Source: Rhodospirillales bacterium (lineage in GTDB: Bacteria; Pseudomonadota; Alphaproteobacteria; JAREAF01). Taken from it: a stretch of 14,855 nucleotides of DNA. The notes below the pieces were generated by a model. The model was not told where the DNA came from, did not search any database, and saw only the letters and a program-made list of their open reading frames with translations. The stretch covers positions 1 to 14,855 of the forward strand of contig JAREAF010000020.1 of the NCBI GenBank assembly GCA_029240475.1, given 5' to 3'. How positions within the stretch are numbered: the first letter of the stretch is position 1; each line of letters begins with the position of its first letter. Made by a program: the position numbers and the translations under genes. Positions 1 to 7,065 of this stretch are shown in pieces.

Positions 1-137
1 TTGTACCGATCGAAAGCGTTGCCGCCGATGTGCGGGCGGCGGTCGATGATCAGGACCTTCTCGTCGCGTTGGCTGGCCAGGCGTTCGGCGATGACGCTGC
101 CGGCGAACCCAGCTCCGACGACCAGCCAGTCATACAC
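1..137 (-). CDS. glf: UDP-galactopyranose mutase, N-terminal part (cut by window edge)
   Basis: Flavoenzyme that converts UDP-galactopyranose to UDP-galactofuranose, the donor for galactofuranose in surface polysaccharides; cytosolic. Only about the first 45 residues are in the window. They read YDWLVVGAGFAGSVIAERLA, then a second strand VLIIDRRPHIGGNAFDRY. This is the FAD-binding Rossmann start (GxGxxG type) followed by the RxHIGGNA(Y/F)D motif characteristic of Glf. The start is a GTG at 137-135, with GGGGAG about 8 bases upstream on the coding strand. It overlaps the last 8 bases of the upstream glycosyltransferase gene, which indicates translational coupling in one operon. The gene continues beyond base 1. 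Other FAD amine-oxidase-like proteins share the Rossmann start, but the HIGGNAFD stretch makes Glf by far the best reading. Confidence 0.88.
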   Translation of the reverse strand, partial: MYDWLVVGAGFAGSVIAERLASQRDEKVLIIDRRPHIGGNAFDRY

Positions 138-1338
138 GGAGGCCGCTCCCCGCCGGGGCGCCGGCCAGGCCGGATGCGACCGTGCTTGTCTCTTTGTTCA
201 TTCGCGCCTCCATCATCAGGCCGTGCATAGCCGACCAGGTCTTGTCCCAAGAGACGCCCGACAGGAACCGATCGACCGCGGCGAGCCAGCCAGCGCGATC
301 GGCTCCGGCCATCCACTCCTCTGCGCGGGCGACCATCTCCCCGGCATCGGCGGCGATGGAGACGAGGCCCGAGGCCCCGTAGGGGCGCACCACATCGGTG
401 ATGGCCGTCGAGACCACCGGCAGGCCTGCCGCCAGGAACTCGGGAGTCTTGGTCGGGCTGATGAAGCGCGTAGATTCGTTCAGCGCGAACGGCATGAGCC
501 CGAGCCGCCAGCCGGCCAGATAGTCCGGCAGCTCTTGGTAGCTCTTGCCGCCGAGCCAATGGACGTTTGGACGCTGCGGGAGGGTCGCCGGATCGATCTT
601 CACGACCGGCCCCAGCATCACGAACTGCCAGTCCGGCCGCAGTGCGGCCATGCGAGCGACCAGCTCGAGATCCATGCGCTCGTCGATCACGCCGAAGAAG
701 CCGAGCCGCGGCTGCGGAATCCCAGCCTGATCGGCCGGCTCAGGGCGCGCATGGGTCCGCGCGCGGCGGAAGTGCCCGGCATCGATGCTACTCGGGAAGG
801 CGTGGACGCTCGGATGGCGATGCCGCTTGGCCTCGAACAGGCTCTGGCCTCCGGTGAAGACGAGATCCACCTTCTCGAACAGGCGCCGCTCGAGCTGCAT
901 CAGCTGAGGCGGCGCGTCCTTGAAGGCGGACAGCTCGTCCATGCAGTCATAGATTCGGAGGTCAGGCCGCAGGTGGTCGTTGAAGGCCAGCGCCATCGGC
1001 GTGTAGTGCCAGAAGATAAGGTTGCGGCCGCTTTCGCCGGCGAGGTGCCTGTCCAGCAGCGCGCGTTGCGCGGCGGCGATCATCTCCGGCGACAGCCGCT
1101 CCGGAAGCACGGGCGTTGCGACCGTCACGCCGCCCTTGGCCGCGCTGAGGTCGAGGCGCGGCTTGATCCCGGTCTCGAACACGGGCTCCTCAAAGAACAA
1201 CAACCCATGCGTTCGCGCAGCGCGCGTCATCAGATGCTGCGGGCGCTGATAGACGAAATTCCATCGCAGATGAGAGAAGCAGATCAACAGGGAGGCGCGG
1301 TCGGAGGCGGTCACGGTTGGCGTCTTGGCCGGCGGCAT
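130..1338 (-). CDS. glycosyltransferase, TuaH-like (GT-B fold)
   Basis: A 402-residue cytosolic glycosyltransferase, probably acting in synthesis of a surface polysaccharide. Near residues 20-40 it has FSHLRWNFVYQRPQHLM, the start typical of the TuaH-like group found next to glf genes. The C-terminal half looks like a GT-B donor-binding domain, with GFFGVIDERMDLELV at its beginning and SPTKTPEFLAAGLPVVS near residue 300, the acidic loop that usually contacts the nucleotide sugar. The ATG at 1338 has AAGGAG a few bases upstream, so the start is well supported. The stop overlaps the start of the glf gene by 8 bases, which suggests the enzyme may use UDP-galactofuranose made by that neighbour. 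The acceptor and exact sugar cannot be read from sequence. No signal peptide or membrane segment is seen. Confidence 0.85.
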   Translation of the reverse strand: MPPAKTPTVTASDRASLLICFSHLRWNFVYQRPQHLMTRAARTHGLLFFEEPVFETGIKPRLDLSAAKGGVTVATPVLPERLSPEMIAAAQRALLDRHLAGESGRNLIFWHYTPMALAFNDHLRPDLRIYDCMDELSAFKDAPPQLMQLERRLFEKVDLVFTGGQSLFEAKRHRHPSVHAFPSSIDAGHFRRARTHARPEPADQAGIPQPRLGFFGVIDERMDLELVARMAALRPDWQFVMLGPVVKIDPATLPQRPNVHWLGGKSYQELPDYLAGWRLGLMPFALNESTRFISPTKTPEFLAAGLPVVSTAITDVVRPYGASGLVSIAADAGEMVARAEEWMAGADRAGWLAAVDRFLSGVSWDKTWSAMHGLMMEARMNKETSTVASGLAGAPAGSGLRV

Positions 1339-1847
1339 GGCGCTCCTTTTTGCATGCGGCTACACACGAGGGCTCACCTCAGCGAGGGGGCCCGCCTTCG
1401 CTCCATTGACACCCGCCTGTTGGAATTCGCCGGGAATTCCGGAGGAGTCCGGTGGCGTCTTGCTGGGTACAACCGACGGAGGGCTTATCGGTTGCAATGC
1501 GGCGCGTGCAGCCGAGCGGGGCGAGGAAAATGGCCGAAATCTCTCGGCAACTCGAAGCGGTTCCGCCGCGCCGGACGCGTCCAACGCTGCTTAATGCGCG
1601 GCGTTCCGCGCCCGCGTCTTTTCACGCTCGACCGGGCGTTCTGGCCCGCGCGGTCCACAAGAGCTAGTCTTGACCGGTCTTAAGAGAACAAGCCGTCTCT
1701 TCAGCTGGCTGTAAATAACCCATAAAAGAAGCCGGACGAATAATCTCTCACAACATTTGCCGCCGCTCCTGCGTTTGTTCTTCGTGGGGTAGTGTGGGAG
1801 GCGGCAATGAGCCAGGGAACTGTCCTGACCGGACTCGGAGTCCGGCC
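1339..1847. other. 509-base gap without a convincing gene
   Basis: This region separates the divergent glycosyltransferase and acetyltransferase genes, so it must hold both promoters. Visible structure: a perfect 7-base inverted repeat at 1422-1440, and a 6-base stem AAGAGA/TCTCTT with an 8-base loop at 1682-1701. From about 1670 to 1770 there is a clearly more AT-rich stretch, the most likely promoter area for the acetyltransferase. A TTGACA occurs at 1406-1411, but no matching -10 box lies 16-18 bases downstream. A short open frame at 1452-1667 has a GGAGGAG before its GTG, but its protein has no recognisable features. I see no RNA gene or mobile element here. Confidence 0.5.
1422..1440. 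repeat. 7-base inverted repeat (two EcoRI-type hexamers)
   Basis: GGAATTC (1422-1428) and GAATTCC (1434-1440) form perfect inverted arms separated by GCCGG. It lies 84-102 bases upstream of the glycosyltransferase start. It could be an operator for a dimeric regulator of the polysaccharide operon, but each arm is itself nearly a palindrome, so chance is possible. Confidence 0.3.
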
Positions 1848-2306
1848 ATGATCCTCTGTGGACAAGCCGAGGTGATCGCGCGCTGGGTCGAGGCGCGCGT
1901 TCCGGGATATCGCAGCTTCGATACGCCGGCGGGATTCGGCGTCCTGCGCGGAGGCAGGCTCGCAGCCGGCGTGGTGTTTCACAATTACGATGCCCGCGCC
2001 GGCGACATCGAGGTGGTGATCGCCGCCGAGTCCCCGCGCTGGGCGTCGCGCGAGGTGTTCCATACGGCCTTCGCCTATCCGTTCCTGCAGCTGGGCTGCC
2101 GGCGCGTGACCGCTCGGGTGCCGGTCTCGAACACGCGTGCGCGCCGCCTCGTGGAGGGCGCCGGCTTCACGCTCGAAGGGCTGATGCGGTCGGCCGCCGC
2201 GGACGGCGGGGACGTGCTGATCTATGGGATGCTGAAGCCGGAGTGTCGCTGGGTCGGCGAGCAGCGCCGGCCGCGCGCGGGCGAACGGCACCCCTACGCC
2301 GCCTGA
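1848..2306 (+). CDS. GNAT-family N-acetyltransferase
   Basis: A 152-residue cytosolic protein with the fold of acetyl-CoA-dependent N-acetyltransferases; the substrate is unknown. The acetyl-CoA-binding part is not a textbook Q/RxxGxG/A. The C-terminal half is typical of one GNAT subgroup: a strand RRVTARVPVSNTRARRL with the conserved Asn, then GAGFTLEGLMR, and a final MLKPECRW. I recall that ending from GNAT proteins of alphaproteobacteria and their phages. I chose the ATG at 1848 because GGAG lies 7 bases upstream; an in-frame GTG at 1794 would add 18 residues of no family character. The gene stands alone, convergent with the binding-protein gene, 18 bases between their ends. No prophage genes surround it, so a phage origin is only a possibility. 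Confidence 0.8.
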   Translation: MILCGQAEVIARWVEARVPGYRSFDTPAGFGVLRGGRLAAGVVFHNYDARAGDIEVVIAAESPRWASREVFHTAFAYPFLQLGCRRVTARVPVSNTRARRLVEGAGFTLEGLMRSAAADGGDVLIYGMLKPECRWVGEQRRPRAGERHPYAA

Positions 2307-2328
2307 GGCGGAGGGCACGGCCGCTCAG
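2303..2328. terminator. possible bidirectional terminator between convergent genes
   Basis: CTGAG-G-CGG (2303-2311) pairs with CCG-CTCAG (2321-2328), with one bulged G and a 9-base loop. It spans the gap between the GNAT and binding-protein genes and includes parts of both stop codons. There is no clear T-run on either side, so termination is inferred from position and pairing only. Confidence 0.35.
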
Positions 2329-3521
2329 CCAGCACAGGCGCTCTCCGCCCGGTCGGCGCCGAGGGTGTCGAGGGTGTTCGATTCGTGCAGGAAGCCCTCG
2401 AACGGCGCGCGTCCGATCACCGCGTTATGCGTGTGCAGCAGGATCGGCTGGCGCAGCTGACGGCTCCAGGGCCGGAAGCTGACCGCCGTCCCTTTGTAGC
2501 CGTCGAACTGAAATTCGGGCGAGAGCAGCGCCTCGCGCAGCGCCCTGGGCTCTGCCGAGCGCGACCGGACCGCCGCCTCCACGATCGCCTTCACGGACGC
2601 CCAGCCGGCCCAGTCCGCTTCCCGCATGCGCCGCCCCGCCAGCTTTTCGAAGCGCTGGTTGAGCTGGGGGGCGCCATGGCGCTCCCACGTCCAATGCCAG
2701 CCATCGGCGATCAGCCCTTCGCTGCCGATCACCGGCCGCGGATCATAGGTCTGGTAGGGGATGTAGCGGGCGAACTCGCCGTCGCTGTCGGCGACGAACA
2801 CGAGATCGTAATCGGCCTCGCCGGTGAGCAAGGCGACATTGCTCTGCTCGCGGTTGCGCGGATCGTTGCCCGGAACGAATTCGCGCACCTCGACGACCTC
2901 GACGCCGAACTTCTTGGCGGAGTTCTGGAACGCCGCGCTCAAAGCCCGATCTTCCGGTAGCGGCCCCTCCAGGACCAGCACGCTGTCCCAGCCGCGCCGC
3001 CGCGCGAACTGCGCCAGCGCATCCATGCGCATGTCGATGCTGGGCAGCGTGTGGAAGAGGGCGGGGCGGCATTCCGTGCCCCGCAGGGCGGGATCGTCGT
3101 GGCGCGGATTGAAGAGGAGCGCATCCTCTCCGGCGAGGGCATCCGCCACGGCCAGAGTCTCCGCACGCGGCAGATCCAGGATCAGGATCCGCGCCATCGC
3201 GAGCAGCGCGCGGGCCGCGGCGACGGCATCCTCATCGGCCGAAAGCGGCCGCTCGACCAGCTCGAACGAGAGCCCGGCGGCCCGCCCGACGATGCGGCTG
3301 TCGCGCATCGCCAGCCGCGCCCCGTCGAGGGCCGGGTGGCGGTCCAGCAGCCGCAGTCCCGTATATGCCTGGTGCGGCTGGTACCAGGGATCGTCCGGCC
3401 GGAAGAGATAGCCGACGGCGAGCGCCTGCTGCGCTTGCGCTGCGCCGACGAGCAGGGCCGAGACCAGGAACGCCAGCGCGATCGCCGCGGCCAGCCTAGC
3501 GGTCATCGATGAGGAATCCAT
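2325..3521 (-). CDS. PQQ-associated ABC-type substrate-binding protein
   Basis: A 398-residue exported protein that matches my recollection of the binding-protein family linked to PQQ alcohol dehydrogenase systems (TIGRFAM family PQQ_ABC_bind). It is expected in the periplasm. The N-terminus has a signal peptide with a long Ala/Leu core ending AQA before QQALAVGYLF, and the mature start VGYLFRPDDPWYQPHQAY is family-like. The central part resembles the type I periplasmic-binding fold of Leu/Ile/Val receptors (strands such as DSVLVLEGPLPEDRAL and YDLVFVADSDGEFARY). The ATG at 3521 has AGGTG 5 bases upstream and overlaps the end of the beta-propeller gene by 26 bases; an ATG at 3506 lacks a ribosome site. 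No ATPase or permease gene follows, so either the partners lie elsewhere or the protein acts without a transporter. The ligand is unknown. Confidence 0.85.
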   Translation of the reverse strand: MDSSSMTARLAAAIALAFLVSALLVGAAQAQQALAVGYLFRPDDPWYQPHQAYTGLRLLDRHPALDGARLAMRDSRIVGRAAGLSFELVERPLSADEDAVAAARALLAMARILILDLPRAETLAVADALAGEDALLFNPRHDDPALRGTECRPALFHTLPSIDMRMDALAQFARRRGWDSVLVLEGPLPEDRALSAAFQNSAKKFGVEVVEVREFVPGNDPRNREQSNVALLTGEADYDLVFVADSDGEFARYIPYQTYDPRPVIGSEGLIADGWHWTWERHGAPQLNQRFEKLAGRRMREADWAGWASVKAIVEAAVRSRSAEPRALREALLSPEFQFDGYKGTAVSFRPWSRQLRQPILLHTHNAVIGRAPFEGFLHESNTLDTLGADRAESACAG

Positions 3522-4506
3522 ACGGCACCTGCCCGACCGGCACCGAGGTGACGACCTTCAGCCGCTCGGCATCGATGATGGTCACGTCGTCGCTGAGCCC
3601 GTTGGCGACATAGAGCGTCTTCTCGTCTGCCGTCAGCGCGAGTCCCCATGGGCGGTTGCCGACCAGGATGTAGTCCTGGATGCCCCGGCCCGGCACATCC
3701 ACCACCGCGACATGATTGGCGCGCCCGAGGGCGACGAAGGCGCGCTTTCCGTCGCGCGTGATGAGCAGGTCCACCGGCGTCACCTCCTCGCGCCGGAAGC
3801 CCTTCGGGCGGAAGGAGACCGAGCCCACGACCGACAGGCTCGCCATGTCGATGACGTCGACCTGGCCGGACAGCTCGGCCGAGACCCACAGCTCCTTCTC
3901 GTCGGGGGTGAGCGCGAACCGGCGCGGGCGGGTGGCGACGAGGATGTCCTTGATCACCTCCTGGCGCTCGACATCGATGACATGCACGAGGTTCGCCGCT
4001 TCCGATGCGACGAAGACCAGCTTGCCGTCCGGCGTCGCCAGCACGCCTTCGGGTTCCTCGCCGGTCTCGAACTCGCCGATGAGCTCGCCGGTCTCCAGAT
4101 CGTAGACGCTCGCCGTCGCATCCTCCTCGTTCGACACGTAGAGGTGCCGCCCGTCCGGATGCAGGTCGAAGGTCTCCGGCTCGGCCACGTCGCGAATGCG
4201 GCCCACCAGCTTGCGGCTCGCGACCTCGTAGATCGCGATCACGTCGTCATCGGCGCAGCCGACCAGGAAACGCTGCCGATCGGGGGTGAAGATCATGCCG
4301 CGCGGCCGCGCGCAGGTCGGGAAGCTCTCCACGACCTGATGCTCGCGATCGAGGACGGTAATGGTGCTGCTCTTCTCGTTGGCCACGAAGACGAGGCCGG
4401 TCCCGGCTGCGCCGGCGGGCGCGGTGGAGACCAAGAGCAGCGCAACGATCGCCAGAGTGCCAAGTGCGGCGGTGCTCGCCCAACTGCTGCCGGTACTTCT
4501 GATCAT
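3496..4506 (-). CDS. PQQ-associated YVTN beta-propeller protein
   Basis: A 336-residue exported beta-propeller. It belongs to the YVTN-repeat proteins that accompany PQQ-dependent alcohol catabolism (recalled as TIGRFAM PQQ_ABC_repeats). Repeats of about 42 residues run through the mature protein, each with a TPD or HPDG turn and a strand like LYVSNEEDATASVYDLETG, FVASEAANLVHVIDVE, LWVSAELSGQVDVIDM or LYVANGLSDDVTIID; about seven blades can be counted. Its biochemical role is not established: a periplasmic scaffold or partner of the dehydrogenase is plausible. I chose the ATG at 4506 (MIRSTGSSW), which begins a signal peptide ending APAGAAG and has GAAGG about 10 bases upstream; a TTG at 4557 would add 17 unlikely residues. 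It is first in a two-gene operon and diverges from the dehydrogenase gene. Confidence 0.87.
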   Translation of the reverse strand: MIRSTGSSWASTAALGTLAIVALLLVSTAPAGAAGTGLVFVANEKSSTITVLDREHQVVESFPTCARPRGMIFTPDRQRFLVGCADDDVIAIYEVASRKLVGRIRDVAEPETFDLHPDGRHLYVSNEEDATASVYDLETGELIGEFETGEEPEGVLATPDGKLVFVASEAANLVHVIDVERQEVIKDILVATRPRRFALTPDEKELWVSAELSGQVDVIDMASLSVVGSVSFRPKGFRREEVTPVDLLITRDGKRAFVALGRANHVAVVDVPGRGIQDYILVGNRPWGLALTADEKTLYVANGLSDDVTIIDAERLKVVTSVPVGQVPYGFLIDDR

Positions 4507-4691
4507 GCCGGCCGAACCTTCTCCCGAGTGCCGGACGCCGGCAAGCCGATAGTACAAACAGGCGGGATCGCCTCACCCGTTTGGGATCATGAAAGGGTTG
4601 GTCGAAAGTACTATCGAGCAGTATCGTTTCAAAACGGGGCAGAGATTTGAAACAAACGCCCCCTTTCGCATCCGATCCAGGGAGGAACGGA
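4507..4691. promoter_or_regulatory. divergent promoter region of the PQQ dehydrogenase locus, with inverted repeats
   Basis: This 185-base region lies between the divergent beta-propeller and dehydrogenase genes. It holds CGATAGTAC (4547-4555) and its exact inverse GTACTATCG (4608-4616), 52 bases apart. A further TATCG at 4622-4626 lies exactly 10 bases after the TATCG inside the second arm (4612-4616), one helical turn apart. It also holds GTTTCAAA (4626-4633) and its inverse TTTGAAAC (4646-4653). Such repeats are typical binding sites for dimeric regulators. In other bacteria PQQ alcohol dehydrogenases are controlled by two-component LuxR-type regulators, but no regulator gene is in this window and the binding protein is unknown. 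Confidence 0.5.
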
Positions 4692-6407
4692 ATGAACCGT
4701 CGAACTGCTGCATCGGGCGGCGCGGTCGGCCTTTGGGTCACCGCGATCGTCGCCGTCAGTCTGGGAACTGCGCAAGCGCAGGAGGTGAAGCCGGCGACCA
4801 TCTATGGCGACATGTTCGCGGTCAAGCAGGACATGCTGAACCGCTCCGCAGGCGATGGAAACAATTTCCTGCACACCAACGCGAACTATCACCAGACCCG
4901 CTACTACCCGGCGCGGCAGATCAACGTATCTAACGTGCACCAGCTCCGCCCGGCCTGGATCTTCCAGACCGAGGTGGTCGAGACCATGGAGACCACGCCC
5001 ATCGTGGTGAACGGCGTGATGTACGTCACGACTGCCTTCAACCACGTCTACGCGCTCGATGCCCGCACGGGCGATGAACTGTGGCACTACGTGCATGACG
5101 TGCCGCCGATCGAGAACTTCTGCTGCGGCCCGAACAATCGCGGCGTGGCCGTCTATGAGAACACCGTCTATATGGGCACGCTCGATGCGCAGCTCCTCGC
5201 GCTCGACGCCAAGACCGGCAAGGTGGTCTGGAAGCAGCAGATCGCCGATCCCGAGCTCGGCTACAGCGAGACGATGGCGCCGACGGCCGTCAACGGGAAG
5301 ATCCTGATCGGCACCAACGGCGGCGAGTACGGCATCCGCGGCTTCGTGAAAGCCTATGACGCGAAGACCGGCGATCTGCTCTGGACCTTCAACACGGTCC
5401 CGGAGAACTCCGTCGGCGTTTGGGCCACGCATGATGCGACCGGGCGCGACATGCATCGCGACATCGAGGCCGAGAAAGCCGCGCTGCAGGCGAACGGCGA
5501 TCCGTACAAGACCTTGGGCGGCGGCGTCTGGCAGAACCCGGCGGTCGATCTGGAGCTGAACCGGATCTTCTTCGTGGTCGGCAATCCCTCTCCCGACCTC
5601 GACGGCTCGCTCAGGCCCGGCGACAATCTCTACACCAATTCGCTGGTCTCGGTGGACCTCAACACCGGCGAGTATGTCTGCCACTTCCAGTACATCGCGC
5701 ACGATGTGTGGGACCTCGACGCGGTGAGCCCGCCGATCCTCACCGACGTCGCCGGCGCCGACGGGCAGCCCATCCCCGGCCTGCTGCACGGCGGCAAGAC
5801 CGGCCACGTCTATGTGCACGACCGCCGCGATTGCAGCCTGATCCGCCACTCCGAGGCGATGGTGCCGCAGGAGGACATGTGGACGCTGCCGACGGCGGAA
5901 GGCGCGCGCATGCTGCCGGGCGCGAATGGCGGCGTCGAATGGTCGCCGATGGCGATCGATCCGAATCTCCGGCTGGCCTACGCCATCAACCTGCACCAGC
6001 CGATGACCTATCACGTCGATTCCACGCCCTATCCCGAGGGCAAGCTCTGGCTCGGCGGCGCCTTCAAGGTGATCCCGACCGAGGAGCAGTGGGGCAATGT
6101 GACGGCGGTCGATTACGACACCGGCAAGATCCGCTGGCAGGTCAAGACCGAGCAGCCGATGATCGGCGGCGTGCTGGCCACCGCCGGCGGCCTCGTCTTC
6201 ACCGGAGAAGGCAACGGGCTGTTCAAGGCCTATGATGCCGAGACCGGCAGCGTGCTGTGGAAGTTCAAGGCGGGCGCGGGCGTGAATGCTCCGCCGGCCT
6301 CCTACACCGTCGAAGGCACGCAATACATCGTCGTCGCGGCGGGCGGCAACACGCAGCTCGACTACAAGCGCGGCAACGACATCATCGCCTTCACGTTAGC
6401 CGAGTAA
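4692..6407 (+). CDS. PQQ-dependent alcohol dehydrogenase (methanol/ethanol family), probably lanthanide-dependent
   Basis: A 571-residue periplasmic quinoprotein that oxidises an alcohol and passes electrons to a cytochrome c. The start at 4692 has GGAGG 6 bases upstream and begins a signal peptide ending AQAQ near residue 30. The eight-bladed propeller is recognisable from repeated strands such as YALDARTGDELW, LALDAKTGKVVW, KAYDAKTGDLLW and KAYDAETGSVLW. Key residues: adjacent cysteines C144-C145 (FCCGPNNRG), which form the ring disulfide over PQQ; metal ligands E212 (GGEYG) and N298 (VGNPSP); catalytic D341 in HDVWDLD; and K at GGKTGHVYV. D343, two residues after the catalytic Asp, is the extra ligand of lanthanide enzymes such as XoxF, where calcium MxaF has Ala. 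There is no C-terminal heme domain, so it needs the separate cytochrome encoded next. The substrate and subclade cannot be fixed from sequence alone, so no symbol is given. Confidence 0.93.
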   Translation: MNRRTAASGGAVGLWVTAIVAVSLGTAQAQEVKPATIYGDMFAVKQDMLNRSAGDGNNFLHTNANYHQTRYYPARQINVSNVHQLRPAWIFQTEVVETMETTPIVVNGVMYVTTAFNHVYALDARTGDELWHYVHDVPPIENFCCGPNNRGVAVYENTVYMGTLDAQLLALDAKTGKVVWKQQIADPELGYSETMAPTAVNGKILIGTNGGEYGIRGFVKAYDAKTGDLLWTFNTVPENSVGVWATHDATGRDMHRDIEAEKAALQANGDPYKTLGGGVWQNPAVDLELNRIFFVVGNPSPDLDGSLRPGDNLYTNSLVSVDLNTGEYVCHFQYIAHDVWDLDAVSPPILTDVAGADGQPIPGLLHGGKTGHVYVHDRRDCSLIRHSEAMVPQEDMWTLPTAEGARMLPGANGGVEWSPMAIDPNLRLAYAINLHQPMTYHVDSTPYPEGKLWLGGAFKVIPTEEQWGNVTAVDYDTGKIRWQVKTEQPMIGGVLATAGGLVFTGEGNGLFKAYDAETGSVLWKFKAGAGVNAPPASYTVEGTQYIVVAAGGNTQLDYKRGNDIIAFTLAE

Positions 6408-6422
6408 GCCCATCCTGGACAC

Positions 6423-6452
6423 GGGCGAGGCCGCCTTGAAGCGGCCTCGCCC
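6423..6452. terminator. perfect 12-bp hairpin between dehydrogenase and cytochrome genes
   Basis: GGGCGAGGCCGC (6423-6434) and GCGGCCTCGCCC (6441-6452) pair perfectly around the loop CTTGAA. It starts 15 bases after the dehydrogenase stop. No T-run follows, so rather than a full terminator it may be a partial terminator or an mRNA end-protecting stem. That would make dehydrogenase message more abundant than cytochrome message. Confidence 0.6.
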
Positions 6453-6477
6453 GGCCCTTCCTCAATCAGAGCTCAGC

Positions 6478-7065
6478 ATGAAAAGAGCCTTGTTCTCCGC
6501 CCTTGCCGCCGGCCTCTTGCTGTGCCTGGCGCAAAGCCCCGCCGCCGCGCAGACCGCCACTCCGAACATCGCCGAGAAGCTGCAGCTCTGCACCGGCTGC
6601 CATGGCGAGGGCGGGCTGCCGGTCAATCCGGACATGCCCATCATCTGGGGCCAGAATTATTACTATCTCTATGTCCAGTTGAAGGACTACGCGGCGGGAC
6701 GGCGCCAGAACGAAGTGATGACGCCGATCGCCGCGGAACTGAGCAAGGAGGAGCAGCAGGCGCTGGCGAAGCACTTCGCAGAACAGCCCTGGCCGAGGAC
6801 CGGATTTCCTGCGGTCGAGGCGGCCATCAGCCAGCAGGCGCAGCGCGCCATGACGGCCGGCGCCTGCACCGAATGCCACCTCGCCAATCTGCGCGGGCGC
6901 AGCGGCATCCCCCGCGTCAGCGGCCAGCAGCCGGCCTATCTGGAAAAGACCATGCTGGAATTGAAGAACAAGGTGCGCCAGAACGCGCCGGCCAAGTCGT
7001 CCCTGTTCGCCACCTTTCCGGATGAGGACCTGAAGGCGCTCGCAGCCTATCTCGCCACCCGCTAG
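6478..7065 (+). CDS. di-heme cytochrome c (c4/c553-like), electron acceptor of the PQQ dehydrogenase
   Basis: A 195-residue exported cytochrome with two class I heme domains. The signal peptide runs to about residue 25 (SPAAAQ). Heme 1 is C38-TG-C41-H42 with a likely axial Met at M81 in EVMTPIAAELSKEE. Heme 2 is C130-TE-C133-H134. At the place matching M81, the second domain has K173-S-S-L-F-A-T-F and no Met, so its sixth ligand is unclear. Its position directly after the dehydrogenase makes it the probable natural electron acceptor, though it is larger than the usual mono-heme XoxG/MxaG type. The ATG at 6478 is chosen because the signal peptide begins there; the ribosome site is weak (only GAG-like bases). 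Its TAG stop shares bases with the TAG of the convergent ankyrin gene. Confidence 0.87.
   Translation: MKRALFSALAAGLLLCLAQSPAAAQTATPNIAEKLQLCTGCHGEGGLPVNPDMPIIWGQNYYYLYVQLKDYAAGRRQNEVMTPIAAELSKEEQQALAKHFAEQPWPRTGFPAVEAAISQQAQRAMTAGACTECHLANLRGRSGIPRVSGQQPAYLEKTMLELKNKVRQNAPAKSSLFATFPDEDLKALAAYLATR

Noticed and set aside
1406..1411. TTGACA as a promoter -35 box
   Set aside because: No acceptable -10 hexamer lies 16-18 bases downstream.
1452..1667. 71-residue open frame in the gap, with GGAGGAG before its GTG
   Set aside because: The spacing to the GTG is short (4 bases) and the protein shows no hydrophobic core, motif or family resemblance. It was left as part of the gene-free gap.
1..1683. 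Long open frame on the plus strand across the glycosyltransferase region
   Set aside because: It is the complement of the glf/glycosyltransferase coding region. Its protein is Arg/His/Gly-rich with no family features, as expected for an antisense frame in GC-rich DNA.
1848..2306. Prophage reading of the GNAT gene region
   Set aside because: The GNAT C-terminus resembles phage-borne versions, but no capsid, tail, integrase or attachment-site sequence is nearby.
1701..2318. 205-residue open frame antisense to the GNAT gene
   Set aside because: No family features; the plus-strand GNAT reading has a good ribosome site and a typical C-terminal motif.
4629..6323. 564-residue open frame antisense to the PQQ dehydrogenase
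   Set aside because: The plus strand encodes a complete dehydrogenase with all active-site residues; the antisense product is rich in Arg, His and Asp with no recognisable domain.
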